The position numbers and the translations under genes were made by a program. This document shows, in pieces, positions 25,747 through 36,929 of a DNA stretch of 64,000 nucleotides (the stretch's first letter is position 1; the number at the start of each line of letters is the position of its first letter). The stretch comes from Tetrahymena elliotti 4EA. Its lineage: Eukaryota > Ciliophora > Oligohymenophorea > Hymenostomatida > Tetrahymenidae. Below the pieces are notes generated by a model that did no database searches, was not told the origin of the DNA, and saw only the letters and a list, made by a program, of their open reading frames with translations. The stretch spans positions 461,825 to 525,824 of the forward strand of contig JH720323.1 in NCBI GenBank assembly GCA_000231825.2. Direction: 5' to 3'.

Positions 25747-27990
25747 ATGAGTGCCCAACCCTCTATTTCTCCTCTCAAGCAGCACTCCAATAAGCATTCT
25801 CCGAAATCCACAGGTATCAGCTTGTTTTAGATTTATTTTCCTTTTGTTAACCTTCCCCTTCTCCCTTCTGATTAATCTGACACATTTTTTTTAGAAAAAA
25901 CTAAGGCATCACCAAACAAAAAAATACAAATTACAGAACTATCAAGTACTTTACAGCCAATCACAAGCAAGAGTAAGACATTCTTAACCTTTTTAAGCAT
26001 AATAGTATTCCTGTATTTGCAGGATAGCGCCAATAAGGCAGGAAAATAAAGAACAAACATCCATCTCTAACCCAATTTTTTTGTAATAATTAGAATAAAA
26101 AGTCAATTAGTATAGCGATGAAGGGAAGCATACACCTAAATAAAGTAGCAAAACTTAGCAATTATCAGAGAAAAATGGAGTTAAAAAGGCTTAGGCATAA
26201 AAAAATGGTGCATGTAACTCAAAGTCTTAGCAATAGGCATAAAATTAACCTGTAAACGGCAGTAGCAATGGTGTTTAATAGGTTGGATCAAGTAAACAAA
26301 AGAGCTGTTTTAACTCACTTTGCCCTAAAGATAAGAACAACTCTTTCCTTCCTTCCCCATAGCAAGAATCTACAAAGAAGCAAAATGCTAATATACAGTA
26401 TAAGCAAGTAAAATTGGAAAAAACAAACGAAAAAGCCACTTTCTGTGACATATGTTGCTAACGTTATTAGGAAAAGCATTTCTGCTACTACTGTTAGTAG
26501 GTCTACTTTGATGATTACAACATAGATGACAAAGAATGGATATCTTGTGACACTTGCGACAGATGGGTAAAGCTTTAAATTAAAAATATTTTTTGTTTAA
26601 ACTAATTTGAATCAGTATTCTTCTCTAGGATTATTGTTTTTCGGATGATTGCTTTCCTCCATTTAGCTAAAAAATTTGATTTTTTTTTTTTTGAAAGAGT
26701 GGAAACTATTGTGTATGACAAGGGTTTTTTCTTTTTCTTTGATAAATTAATAGTTGTTATTGAACTCTCTAATAATTAAAGAGAATGTTTTTTTTTTCAT
26801 CTCATTCTTTTTGATGACCAATTATCAAATTCAATTATTGAATAGCTTTCATTCATTCATTTTAGCACATAGAATTTGGGAAAAATCATGCAAAAAGCTA
26901 AGCAATTTGATTGAATTAGCTTAATCTAAATACATTCAAAGATAATGTATTATACTTCATTTTTATTAGTATTTACCCATTTATTATTATCTATCAGAAT
27001 GCACTCTTTTCAAAATTATTGAAGAATGATTGATAATCTTTATCTGAAATTCATACATACATTTCTGATCAATCATTCATTTTCTAAAATCATTTCTCTC
27101 AACCATTTTTTTAAAAAAAAATTTACTTTTAACTTTAATAGTGTCATTTACATTGTGAAGATGATAAAGTCAAGAAAGCATTTGCTAACTCATAGTAGTC
27201 TGATAATGTTTAATATGATTGCCCAAGATGTAGAAATAAGGAAAATAGTTCTTCTTCATCAACAACTCAGCCAATTCATAGCAATTAAACTTAAAGCAAA
27301 TCAGCATAAGCAAGTAGTAAAACATCGAAAGAAAAGCCCCAATCAGTTTCAACAGCAAATATCAAGTAAAAGAAAAATACAAAGAACAAAGACAAAGAAG
27401 AAAAAAAGCAAGATTAAGTAGATTAGCAGATTGAAAATTTAATGAAAGGATAAATAAATGGTTAAAATATTCCAATACCTTAGCTAAATTCTTATCACCA
27501 ACACTCAACTTAGTAGTCAAGTGTTACATAAAATAGCACTAGAAAATTAAATTTAGGGCCTAACAGCACAAGCAGAGATTAGATTTAGGCAAATACCTAA
27601 AATGATCAAGATATTATTTATACTCTAGATAACTTTAAAAGGAAAAAGAATAAAATATTCTAAAATAAAAGCATTGCATAGCTTTACCAACCCATACAAC
27701 CAATAGTGTTCCCTAACTATACAACAATAGAAGATTTATTAAAAAGTGCAGGTAAATAATTAATCCAATTAAGTATTTAAATATATTTAATTTTTCCTTT
27801 AAAATATTTAGGAATTAGTGTTAGCTTAGATGAAAATTCAATAAAAAGTGATTTAAATGACATGAAACGTATGCTTATGGAATCTTCCGACTCCTCATTT
27901 AAAAGTAACTCCTCAAGCTAGCAGCTCCCAAATGGAATTCATAATATATAAAATGGATAAAGCTATTCCATAGTTGTCAACTAAGAATGA
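25747..27990 (+). CDS. PHD-finger protein
   Basis: Five exons in the preferred model: 25747-25813, 25895-25972, 26028-26566, 27142-27751, 27812-27990; 490 residues. The core is a PHD zinc finger: FCDICCQRYQEKHFCYYC, then WISCDTCDRW, and after a 575-bp intron WCHLHCE and YDCPRC. All Cys4-His-Cys3 ligands are present, but only once the intron is removed. PHD fingers usually read histone H3 lysine methylation, so a chromatin role is likely. The flanks are Ser/Gln/Lys-rich and without other domains. The junction between exons 2 and 3 is uncertain: acceptors at 26027 and 26093 both keep the frame, adding or skipping 22 residues. The final exon is short and ends at TGA 27988-27990. The start region is unusually rich in C for this DNA. 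Confidence 0.82.
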
Positions 27991-29830
27991 GAGAATCTCA
28001 TCTTCTGGGAGACCATTTCAAAATATTTATAAAAGCGATTGATTCTCAAGTTGAATTAAATTGAAATCATTAAAAAAATATAAAAGTAAAATCTAGTTTA
28101 TAGATTTGCAAATTAATTGGGTAATAAAAAATATCTTAGAATCTTATTTAAATTCTAGAAAAAATCTAAATTTCTACTTATCTTCCTGTAAATAATAATA
28201 ACTTGCTTGACTAAGTCCTTATCATATAAAAAGCGAAATAGCCAACAAATATTTTTAAACAAAATAATAAATAAATAAAATGATAATAAATTAAACTATA
28301 TTAAAGATACAAGTTATAAAGCTAAATATTAATTCAAAACCAAAAGTATATTTGCAACCTAGTTAGTTAGTTATCTCACTTATAATTTTTAATTTATTTT
28401 TATAGTCTTTCTTAAATATTAACCAAAAGATAAATTGATGGACTATGTGTTACATGCTTATAAATAAAAATAACCAACCACCAAGCAATAATTACTTTTT
28501 TAGAAAATTTATCAACTACTAAATACACTTTTAGGAATCTAAAATAATATCTACTAAGTTTTCTATAAAAAATATTTATTTTTTAAATTAGAGTACCCTT
28601 AAAGATTTAACTAAAATAATTAATTCATCTCATACAATTTGTTAGCATGCATGTGTGTATGGATGGTACACATCAACACACAAATAGATAATAATTAAGT
28701 ACTATTCTCTAAATCATTAATGATAAAAATATTTAAATATAATATTGTTATTTTAATAGTCCTACTCTATCTATTTATATATATTTATATTTTACAATTA
28801 TATTAAATTATAATAAAATTTTATTAAATCTGACTCTTTTTTCCAAAATTAATTAAAATTTTTCTTCTGTTAATTACTTAGCCAATAAATTTTTATTTCA
28901 TCAATTAACTCATTTATATTTTTATGCTTATCCTCAATAATTCACATATAAATAAAACCAAAGGTTTAAAGTGAAATTCATTGCAAACATTGTGATTCGT
29001 ATAAATTATTATTTAATGTTACAATATTTTCAAATATTGAAAAAAACACAAATTAACCAGTTGTAGAATTATTTATTTCTTTAAAGAAACAAATGAAAAA
29101 TGTGATACATATACCAAAAGATTTTCTGTTTAAACTGAATCTATTTTAAGAATTTAAAATTTTTTAATTTTTAAGATAAAATTCAATTTTTGAAAAGCTA
29201 TTCAAAAAACAATAGCTTTAAAATATTATTTAGTTAAATTTTTTCATCGAAAAAATTTTAAGATAAATTTTAGATTGTTTTGTGTATTTATGTTAAAATT
29301 TATATGAAATGAGATTTATGTTTTGCAGAGATTTAATTTTATCTAAAAAGTACTGAAACTAAAATATATGAATTTGTGTTTTTTGCTAAAAACTAAAAAA
29401 TTTAACAAAAATATTTTAACAAAAAAAATGCAACTCAAAAGTTTGTAAAAAAAATTGATGTAGAGGAGACAGTTTTAAGATTGAATTTTAGTATAAAAAA
29501 TATCATATCAAAAGTTATTTCTAATTTTTTGCCAAAAGAGTGAACAAAATAGAGGAAACAAGATAAAAATCAAGGAAGGTAGATGCTATAAAAATTTCTT
29601 TTTAAATTCTGATAAAAATTCTTTTTCTACATAAATCTGATAAGTAGAAACTTTAGACAAGCTTAGAGTCATTTATGTGTGTAAGAATTTTAATAAATAT
29701 TATTGGTAGTAAAATTTACATAAAGAGATATTTAAAAGCAAAAAAAGATTAGATCAAAAAAAACTATTTATATAATAATTATAAAACAAAATTTTGATAC
29801 TAATTATTCATTTTACACTATCTGAATAAA
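27991..29830. other. Gene-free A+T-rich spacer
   Basis: About 1.8 kb. A short alternating GT/AC-rich patch lies near 28648-28685. No gene, RNA or mobile element recognised. Confidence 0.5.
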
Positions 29831-32800
29831 ATGTCTGAAAAGAATTAAAAAGATTAGAAGGAACTCAAAGATCACAAAGATTTCAAAGAATCAAAAGAGT
29901 TCAAAGAAATTAAAGAAATCAAAGATAGGCATCATTAATTAAGAAAATGCTGTAAGAATATCTTTGATGATCTCAAAACTCTTGAGGAGTATGAGAAATA
30001 GATGAAGAAAGAAAAAGCTTAAAAAAAGAAGAAGGAAAAAAAGTAGGATGAAAATAAAAAAGATGGAGATCCAGTAGCTGTCGATGATTAAGCTGCTCCT
30101 TAAAAACCTGAAGCTGAAGAAGAAATTCCAGATTTAAAGTAGGACTTAGAAATAAATGAAAAAGCATAAAATCAAAATACCGAAAATAAAGAAAACGAAA
30201 ATCCCGATGCTGAGCACAAAGAAGACGAAGAAGAGGAAGAAGAAGCTCCTACTGTTGATTGCGATTTACTTTTCATTATGGATTGCACTGGCTCTATGTC
30301 TTCTTATATCAATATGTGCAGGACATAACTCTTCTTAATTGTTGAATAAGTAAAAAAGCAGTTTTAAAAATCAACACTGAAAATAGGTTTTGTTGGTTTT
30401 AGAGATTTTGGTGACAGCAATTAATTTGAAATCTATCAATTTACTACAGAATATGATAAGTTGAAAAGCTTTATCAATGGTGTTACTGCTACTGGTGGTA
30501 ACGATACAGCTGAAGATGTTGCAGGTGCTTTCGAAAAGGCCTTAGAAATGAGTAATACATATTTTTGAAATAAAGTTTTTTTGATTTCTATAATTCAGAA
30601 AAGTGATCAGAATATATGAGTTATTAATCAGACATAAAGTGTCTTGTTAATGCCACTCTTTTCATCTCTGACAAATTTTTAATTTTGATACGTAAATAAA
30701 TTAGTCAATCAATAATACAAATTAATTTGTAAACATTCCATGAAAAATTGAATTTTATAGTGCGCAATAATATTGGGAATAGGTTAATCTCATTTTTCTT
30801 GATTATTTTTTGATACTTTGATTATCAAATATTCTAACTTTTCAATTTTTTCTTTTATTAATTTTGATTAACTTATTTAAAATTTAATAAATAGATTGGA
30901 CTTGTGATGCAAAGTACGCCATCTTGATTACTGATGCTTATCCCCATGGTAATAAGTATTGCAAAAATAATAGTGGAGATAGATATCCTCATGGTGACCC
31001 TAATGGAAGAGTCCCTGAAAATTAAATAATTCAAATGATTAAGAAAGGTATTACTTTCTATGGATTGGATGTATCTAGCACTTCTAATTAAATGTATTCA
31101 ATTTTCAATTAAGTTGTTCTTAGACAAACTGGTAAGAATATGGATCGTATTTCTATGGGCAATAATAACTAAGCAAACAACAACGGCGCTGGATTAGGTG
31201 AGCTCCCTGCTTTTGCCAAAGCTATTTCTACTTCAGTTACAGCCACAATAACTTAAACTATCACTGCTAAGACTCTTAAATCATAATCAGATGTTTTCAA
31301 TTCAAAGATTATGAGAATTATTAACAATAACCGTAAATTTGGAACCAGATTTTCAAAAACAAATATGTCTTCTAAGACAGAAGATGATGCACTTGAAGAG
31401 TATAACAATTTCCGTGCTCGTTACTATGATTATGACAGTTCTTCTAATTCTGATTACTCTGACAGCTATTATGAAGACAGCAGTGATGAAGAGGATACCT
31501 ACTACAGAATGCGTGGAGATTTTTCTTTTGAGAGAGTTACCCCTAATAACAATAGTGGAAATGTCAACTTGATAAACAGAGATTCTAACTATTTCAAGAA
31601 GTATGAATAAGATTCAATGATGTAAATGAATGCTAGAAAAAATTATGCGATTGAAAGAGATGAATATGAATTTAGCTCCAACATTGACAAAATATAACAA
31701 TAAAAACGTGAAGATCGAATAGAATTAATGACTAATATAATTCATGAAGAAGCTGAAGAAGATATTGAAGAGTACGATGATGAAGAATATGTAAAAAGAC
31801 GTAAAAATAGAGTTCTTGCAAAATCTAATGCTTCTATAAGCACTGCCTGCTCTTACTCTGATTCAGATTTGCTTGAAAATTTAGAAAACATTGACGTAAT
31901 GAAACCTTCAGTTAAAAATGGAATAATCTATGAAGACGTTATCGAAGAAGTTGAAGAAGTTGTTCCTGCTTTCAAGCATAAAGAAGAAGAGCTTGACAAA
32001 AATGTTTAAATTCCTGCTAAAGAAAAAAAGAGGGGCTTGGACGAAGATTCCAAAGAAAGAAGAGTTGATCCTTATATTAAAAAAGTTAGAGAAGATGAAA
32101 AAGTCAAAGTATTTTAGAGTATTTGTTACAGTTTCTAGATTGATGACTCTAAAGAAATTAACTGGGAAGAGCCTTAATTAGTTTAAAATTAAATCAAGAC
32201 AACTTTGACAGTTACCAAGGAAAAGTTTTCTGAAGGTGCTATGAGAGAAGCCTTCAAGGCATCAGATTAAGATTTCGATATTGAGCTTGTTGCCAAGTTA
32301 CACAAGGAAATTGAATTGAATAGAAAATATAACTTTTTGAAAAATGAGCTCACTGCTTTAATTTTGGCTTAATTCTTCTTAACTGAATTCAATTAGAGAA
32401 TCTTGTTTACAATGGATGAAAGCGAATTGGTAAACATTTATTTCTATTTATTAATTTACATTTGCAACAGTTTTAAAATTAATTTTATTTTTTATTTAAT
32501 TTAAAGCCTCCTTAAATCTTGAGATTCGTCGATTGTTATATTTATGAAGTCAGAGAAGAAGGTGAAAGAAATTCTTATTTCTACTCAGTCGAAAATTTCA
32601 TGAAGGGTGACTTTTAAAAATATAATAATAATGCTGGTTATGTCATTGATGGTGATATGAGAAAGGAATCATAACTCAGTTAAGCTTTTTCTCACTATAC
32701 TTGGTAATACTCTTAAGGTAATTGTATGGTCGTAGATCTTTAAGGTACTGAAGATGGTCAATTAACTGACCCTTAAATCCATACTCTTAAAAAAACAAAG

Positions 32801-33679
32801 AAATTTGGTTAAGGAGATCTCGGATACGAAGGTATTCTTAGATTCTTTAGAACTCACACTTGTACTGCTTTCTGCAAAAGTCTTTAGTTGATCCACCCTA
32901 AAAATCATAGAAATATAGCTGATGACTATAAATTTGAAGATTTCCATGCTTTGTAGTAATAATAAAGAGAAAAGTAAAAGAAGCTCAAATAGTAATTCAA
33001 CTTCGAAGATGACAGTGATAATGAAGAAGAAGACTTTGAGGAAGAAGAGGAAGAAGAAAGAAAGGAAGATGTTAATGAAGAAGTTAAAGACTTATCTGAA
33101 AAAACAGAATCTGTTTCAAAAGAGTTGACTGCCCTTGAAAAAGGAGCTGAAGTATCTGTTTCCACTACCAAGGTTTCTGAGGCAGAATTAAAAGGAACTG
33201 CAGAAATTACTGTAGGTAAGATTGAAGATAAAAAGTATATTCATTTCGAGGAAGATGATGATGGTGTTTTTGGTATTGATGAATTCTTTACTTTGAAAGT
33301 AGATTAAAAACTTATTGATTCTTATGTCCCTCCTGATCCAACTAAAATTACTTTTAAAGTCAAGGGCCGTAGTGTTCCAAAAGCTGTAAAAGCAGTAGAT
33401 CCCAATTCATATGATTACTCTGAACATAAGAGGGATTGCACTAAGATGATTTGCTCTCTTTGTAAAAAGGTTGGTGAATACAATACAAAGAACTTACTTT
33501 AAAGTAAGAAAAAATTAAATTAACTTATTTGTACAAAATGTGAAGAACTATCAGCTGAAGCTCCTTAAATGACATTTGATTGCTAAGTTTGCAAAGATGT
33601 ATTTGATATATCTTCTTATGTATTAAAAATGAAAAGAATAGATAAGGCTTATAGATGTGAGAAATGTTCTCTTTTCTGA
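29831..33679 (+). CDS. von Willebrand A domain - alpha-kinase fusion with C-terminal zinc motifs
   Basis: Three exons, 29831-30551, 30895-32429 and 32507-33679; 1142 residues. After a Lys/Glu-rich start, a vWA domain covers about 143-360, with metal-site motif DCTGSMSS (Asp151, Thr153, Ser155) and TGGNDTAEDV. It continues across a 343-bp intron into WTCDAKYAILITDAYPHG. An acidic linker follows. The alpha-kinase domain spans about 680-905: N-lobe FSEGAMREAFKA and VAKLHKE, then FMKGDFQKYNNNAGYV, FSHYTWQYSQGNCMVVDLQG, the Gly-rich GQGDLGYEG and THTCTAFCKSL, which include the zinc-type His/Cys ligands. This is the layout of the Dictyostelium VwkA kinase, linked there to myosin and contractile-vacuole function. 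Unusually, the last 80 residues carry four further CxxC pairs (CSLC, CTKC, CQVC, CEKC) that could form zinc ribbons. Substrate is unknown. Confidence 0.92.
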
Positions 33680-34761
33680 TCAAGTTAAAACTAAAAATAA
33701 TAATTACAAAACGAAATCTTAATCATCTTACTCCTAATTTAAACATAAATCCTATATAAAAACTAATATAAAATATTAAAAATTCGTCATATATTATAAA
33801 TTTTAATCTGTTTTCATGTATTTATCTAGCTAATTAATTGTTTATTTATATTCTTAATTACTAAAATACCTTCCACTCATTCATCAATTCCAAATATTTT
33901 TCATATTTTGTCTAAATATTTCAAACTAACTCAAAGCATTTCAGTTAAAAAATAATAAGCAAATATTTTAGAATGATTCAAATTAACTAATTTTTCAATT
34001 ATTTTTAAATTTTTATTTATTGAAAAACTGAAAATAAATATATTTTTAATAAAAACACTCAAATTTTAATATTTTATTTATATTATAATTTTATTTCAGT
34101 TTCTTAAGGGTTAACTTTTTATTCATATTATTTATATTATTGGATATTATTTTAACTGATTTGGATTTTTTAATTATTTTAGATTGAAATTTTAACTATA
34201 AACTTTAAACTTTTATTATTTCTTGAAACTTTTATTTTGATTAAGCTTTTAGATAAAATCTATTATTTTAAGAATCAAATTTAAAGATTAATAATCAGAG
34301 AGTTAAGGGATCTATATTTAAAAAATAAATGTAACTTTCTCGAAGCTATAATTAGTATTCAATTAAATAAAATTAAATAGCAATAAATAATTAAATAATC
34401 GTTTTACTTAACATCTTTGATTAGTTTTGAAGTAAAATGATTTTAGATTGTAAATTTAGAAAATGTTATGAACATTAAAATAATATCTATTTGAAGTTTT
34501 CTTTAAAGCTTTTTCTTAATTCTTTTCTCAAAAAAAAAAAATTTATTTTAATCATTTTTCAAAAATAAAATAATTATCTTAATTGTTAAAATATTTTGAT
34601 TAATATATTTAATTTTAATTAAAATGTATTTTGACACTAATTAGATTATTAGAAAAGTTTTATAAATATTAAATTATTTATAACTAAAATTTCAATATTT
34701 ATTATTAGATATAATTCAAATTAACAAAATAAAAGTAGCAATTATTATATTTTAGACTAAA
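33680..34761. other. Gene-free A+T-rich spacer
   Basis: About 1.1 kb between co-oriented genes. Nothing recognised beyond likely untranslated regions. Confidence 0.5.
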
Positions 34762-35817
34762 ATGCCACCAAAAACTAAAAAAGAATTAGAAGCCGAAGCT
34801 CTACGTTTAGCAGAAGAATAGAAATTACGCGAAGAAGAAGAGAGAAAGAAAAAAGAAGAAGAGAAAAAGAAGTATGAAGTAAAAACATTAGATACAGGAC
34901 TTGAATGCATATTTACTGATTATTATGTAACTGAATGCTTTGAAAATAGTGATAACCCAAGATAATTCACTAAGGAGTATCTATAAAATTATTATTTTAG
35001 AGATAATAACTACAGTTAAAATTTCAGAGAAATAGACTGGATTACCCTGATAGAATACACATTATTTAACTTAAATTTTGCCAAGAATGAACTTAATTTG
35101 ACTAATTAATAAGCTAAAATATTTATAAATATTATGTTCGATGTTCTGCGACTAAATGATCTTAAGTACACTACTTTCTAATTACCAAAGACATAAAACG
35201 AGAGGGGTGAAGAAGTCAATTTAGATGAAAAGGAAAGAGAGAAATATATTTCCTCTAAAGTTAGACAATAAGGCTAGAAAAATAAATAAAAAGATTTTGA
35301 GCATTTAAAAAATTTGTTAATAAATCATAGTGTTGACTAACCTCCAAATAAATTGAAATTCTTCTCTTCAGATTAGCTTTAACAAATGTTTATTTATGCA
35401 AATAATAGTTATTTCTCTCACTACAATCTTTATTCTTTCATACAAAGAAAAGAGCAGCGTCAAGTTGATATTTTCTAAACTGTCTATGTTGATTAAATGG
35501 TAGATATTCCTCCTCTTGAATAAGGTCTATTTGTACCTATAGATAAAAAGGATGAAGAGCAATTAGAAAGGGAAAGAAGATTATTCTTATAATAATAATT
35601 AGAAGAAGAATAAGCTCTAGAAGCATTAAAAAGAAAATAAGAGGAATAAGGCCAAGAAGAGGAAGAAGAACCTTTAGATCCCATAGCACTAGAAATAATA
35701 AGAGAAAAAGTAAAAGAAACTGAATAAGTTATGTAACAAAAACTTGTTGATAGATAAAATGCTCTAAATGAAAAATTATAAGAATTAGATAAGCCTAAAA
35801 AACCAGTTAAAAAATGA
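34762..35817 (+). CDS. CFAP119: CFAP119 (CCDC189)-like ciliary protein
   Basis: An intronless 351-residue frame. The first 40 residues are a Lys/Glu-rich helix. Next come FTDYYVTECFENSDNP and a helical core. The diagnostic part is LLINHSVDQPPNKLKFFSSD, then YFSHYNLYSFIQ, then IPPLEQG, in the same order and spacing as I recall for CFAP119/CCDC189. That protein is a component of motile cilia and sperm flagella, placed in the central apparatus. The C-terminal 100 residues are a strongly charged helix ending KKPVKK. It lies just upstream of the Sfi1-like gene, but they are separated by 1.1 kb and no co-regulation can be shown. The assignment rests on memory of the family pattern and should be confirmed by alignment. 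Confidence 0.75.
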
Positions 35818-36152
35818 GAATAAAATTAGTTATTTTTTCTTTTTGATTTAAATATCATAAACAATTAGTTTCATTTATATTCAACTAAAATAATGTTAAT
35901 GAAAACATCATAAAGTATTTAAATTTTTATTCTTTTATGTAAGCAAACTAATTTATAATAATAAAGTAATTAAATCTTTTGCTTTAGTTCAAAATATTTT
36001 AAATAATTTTAAAAATTAACTCTAAATATGAAACAAACTTTTCATTTTTATCTTAATTATCAATTATATTACTTTTTTATAAACTCAAATAATTAAAGAT
36101 AGTTTATGATTATTTTTGTAAATATCAAAACTAAATAAAAATTTTTATTCTT

Positions 36153-36284
36153 AAAATAATAAGTTTTGAAAGAGTATTTATAATAAATAAATTTCAAACT
36201 TTACAAAAAATAAAAAGATAAAGTTTAAATTCTTTATGAAAAGTTAAAAAACTTATTTTATGCATAAAATAATAAGTTTTGAAA
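36153..36284. repeat. 19-bp direct repeat pair with a 20-bp palindrome
   Basis: The sequence aaaataataagttttgaaa occurs at 36153-36171 and again, exactly, at 36266-36284. Between them, at 36253-36272, ttattttatgcataaaataa is its own reverse complement. The second copy ends two bases before the left direct repeat of the large palindrome. This may be debris of an earlier insertion or simple A+T-rich repetition. Confidence 0.6.
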
Positions 36285-36285
36285 T

Positions 36286-36440
36286 TTAAGACATATATAG
36301 TATAATACGGGGTCTGGCTCAACCCGTAAAAGTTTTTTAATTCATAGGGTAATTATTATTATAAAATAATAATTACCCTATGAATTAAAAAACTTTTACG
36401 GGTTGAGCCAGACCCCGTATTATACTATATATTAAGACAT
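36286..36440. mobile_element. Palindromic MITE-like element with 9-bp flanking direct repeat
   Basis: Two 68-bp arms, 36293-36360 and 36365-36432, are perfect reverse complements around a 4-base centre, ataa. The 9-bp sequence ttaagacat stands directly on both sides (36286-36294 and 36432-36440), overlapping the arm ends by one or two bases, as a target-site duplication would. Each arm contains a block (acggggtctggctcaacccg, 36307-36326) far richer in G+C than the surrounding DNA. There is no room for a coding frame, so any movement would need an enzyme from elsewhere. Long terminal inverted repeats with a 9-bp duplication recall Mutator-like MITEs or fold-back elements. Transcribed, it would form a very stable hairpin. 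Copy number cannot be judged from this window. Confidence 0.75.
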
Positions 36441-36929
36441 TGAAGGTAAATCAATTTCAAAATTTGACAATGAACTCAACCTTTAGTTTTTGATTCATAT
36501 AATTTTTTTAGTCAATTATTTTTATTTTGATTTGTTACTAAATAATTAAATGAATAAAGGGTTAAAAATTAACCTAAATAAATTTAAATTTATAAAATAT
36601 TTAAATCTATTATTGTTAATGCTTGAAGATCTATTTTTAAATTTTAATTGAATATAATTTAGAGAATCATTTATGCACCATAAAAAAATCAAACCATATA
36701 ATTTATTTGTTACAGAAATTAAAAATTTTTGAATTTAAAGTGAGTATTATTGATTGATACATAATAAATTATAGATACTAACTAATTAAATCAAAATTGC
36801 AAAAAGGGTTTGTGATAATAATATTTGATATTCTACATTGATTTTATTATTTAATCAAATATTTGAATTTTTTATTAGATTTTTAATCTAAAAACTTCTG
36901 AATTCGTAGGATAGAATAACATTTATAAA

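Larger units (their letters stand above)
35818..36929. other. Spacer containing the palindromic element
   Basis: A 1.1-kb A+T-rich spacer. It holds a 19-bp direct repeat (36153-36171 and 36266-36284), a 20-bp perfect palindrome (36253-36272) and the large inverted repeat at 36293-36432, listed separately. No coding frame seen. Confidence 0.6.

Noticed and set aside
27026..27421. 131-residue + strand frame as an independent gene
   Set aside because: It overlaps the PHD gene's long intron and exon 4 in another frame, and its composition is that of shifted coding DNA.
36300..36310. Bacterial-type promoter box tataat beside the G+C-rich arm
   Set aside because: The organism is a eukaryote with A+T-rich DNA where such hexamers are frequent; no sign of bacterial DNA.
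36293..36432. Palindrome as an assembly or cloning artefact
   Set aside because: The two flanks are different sequences and carry a 9-bp direct repeat, which a fold-back artefact would not create; not fully excluded.
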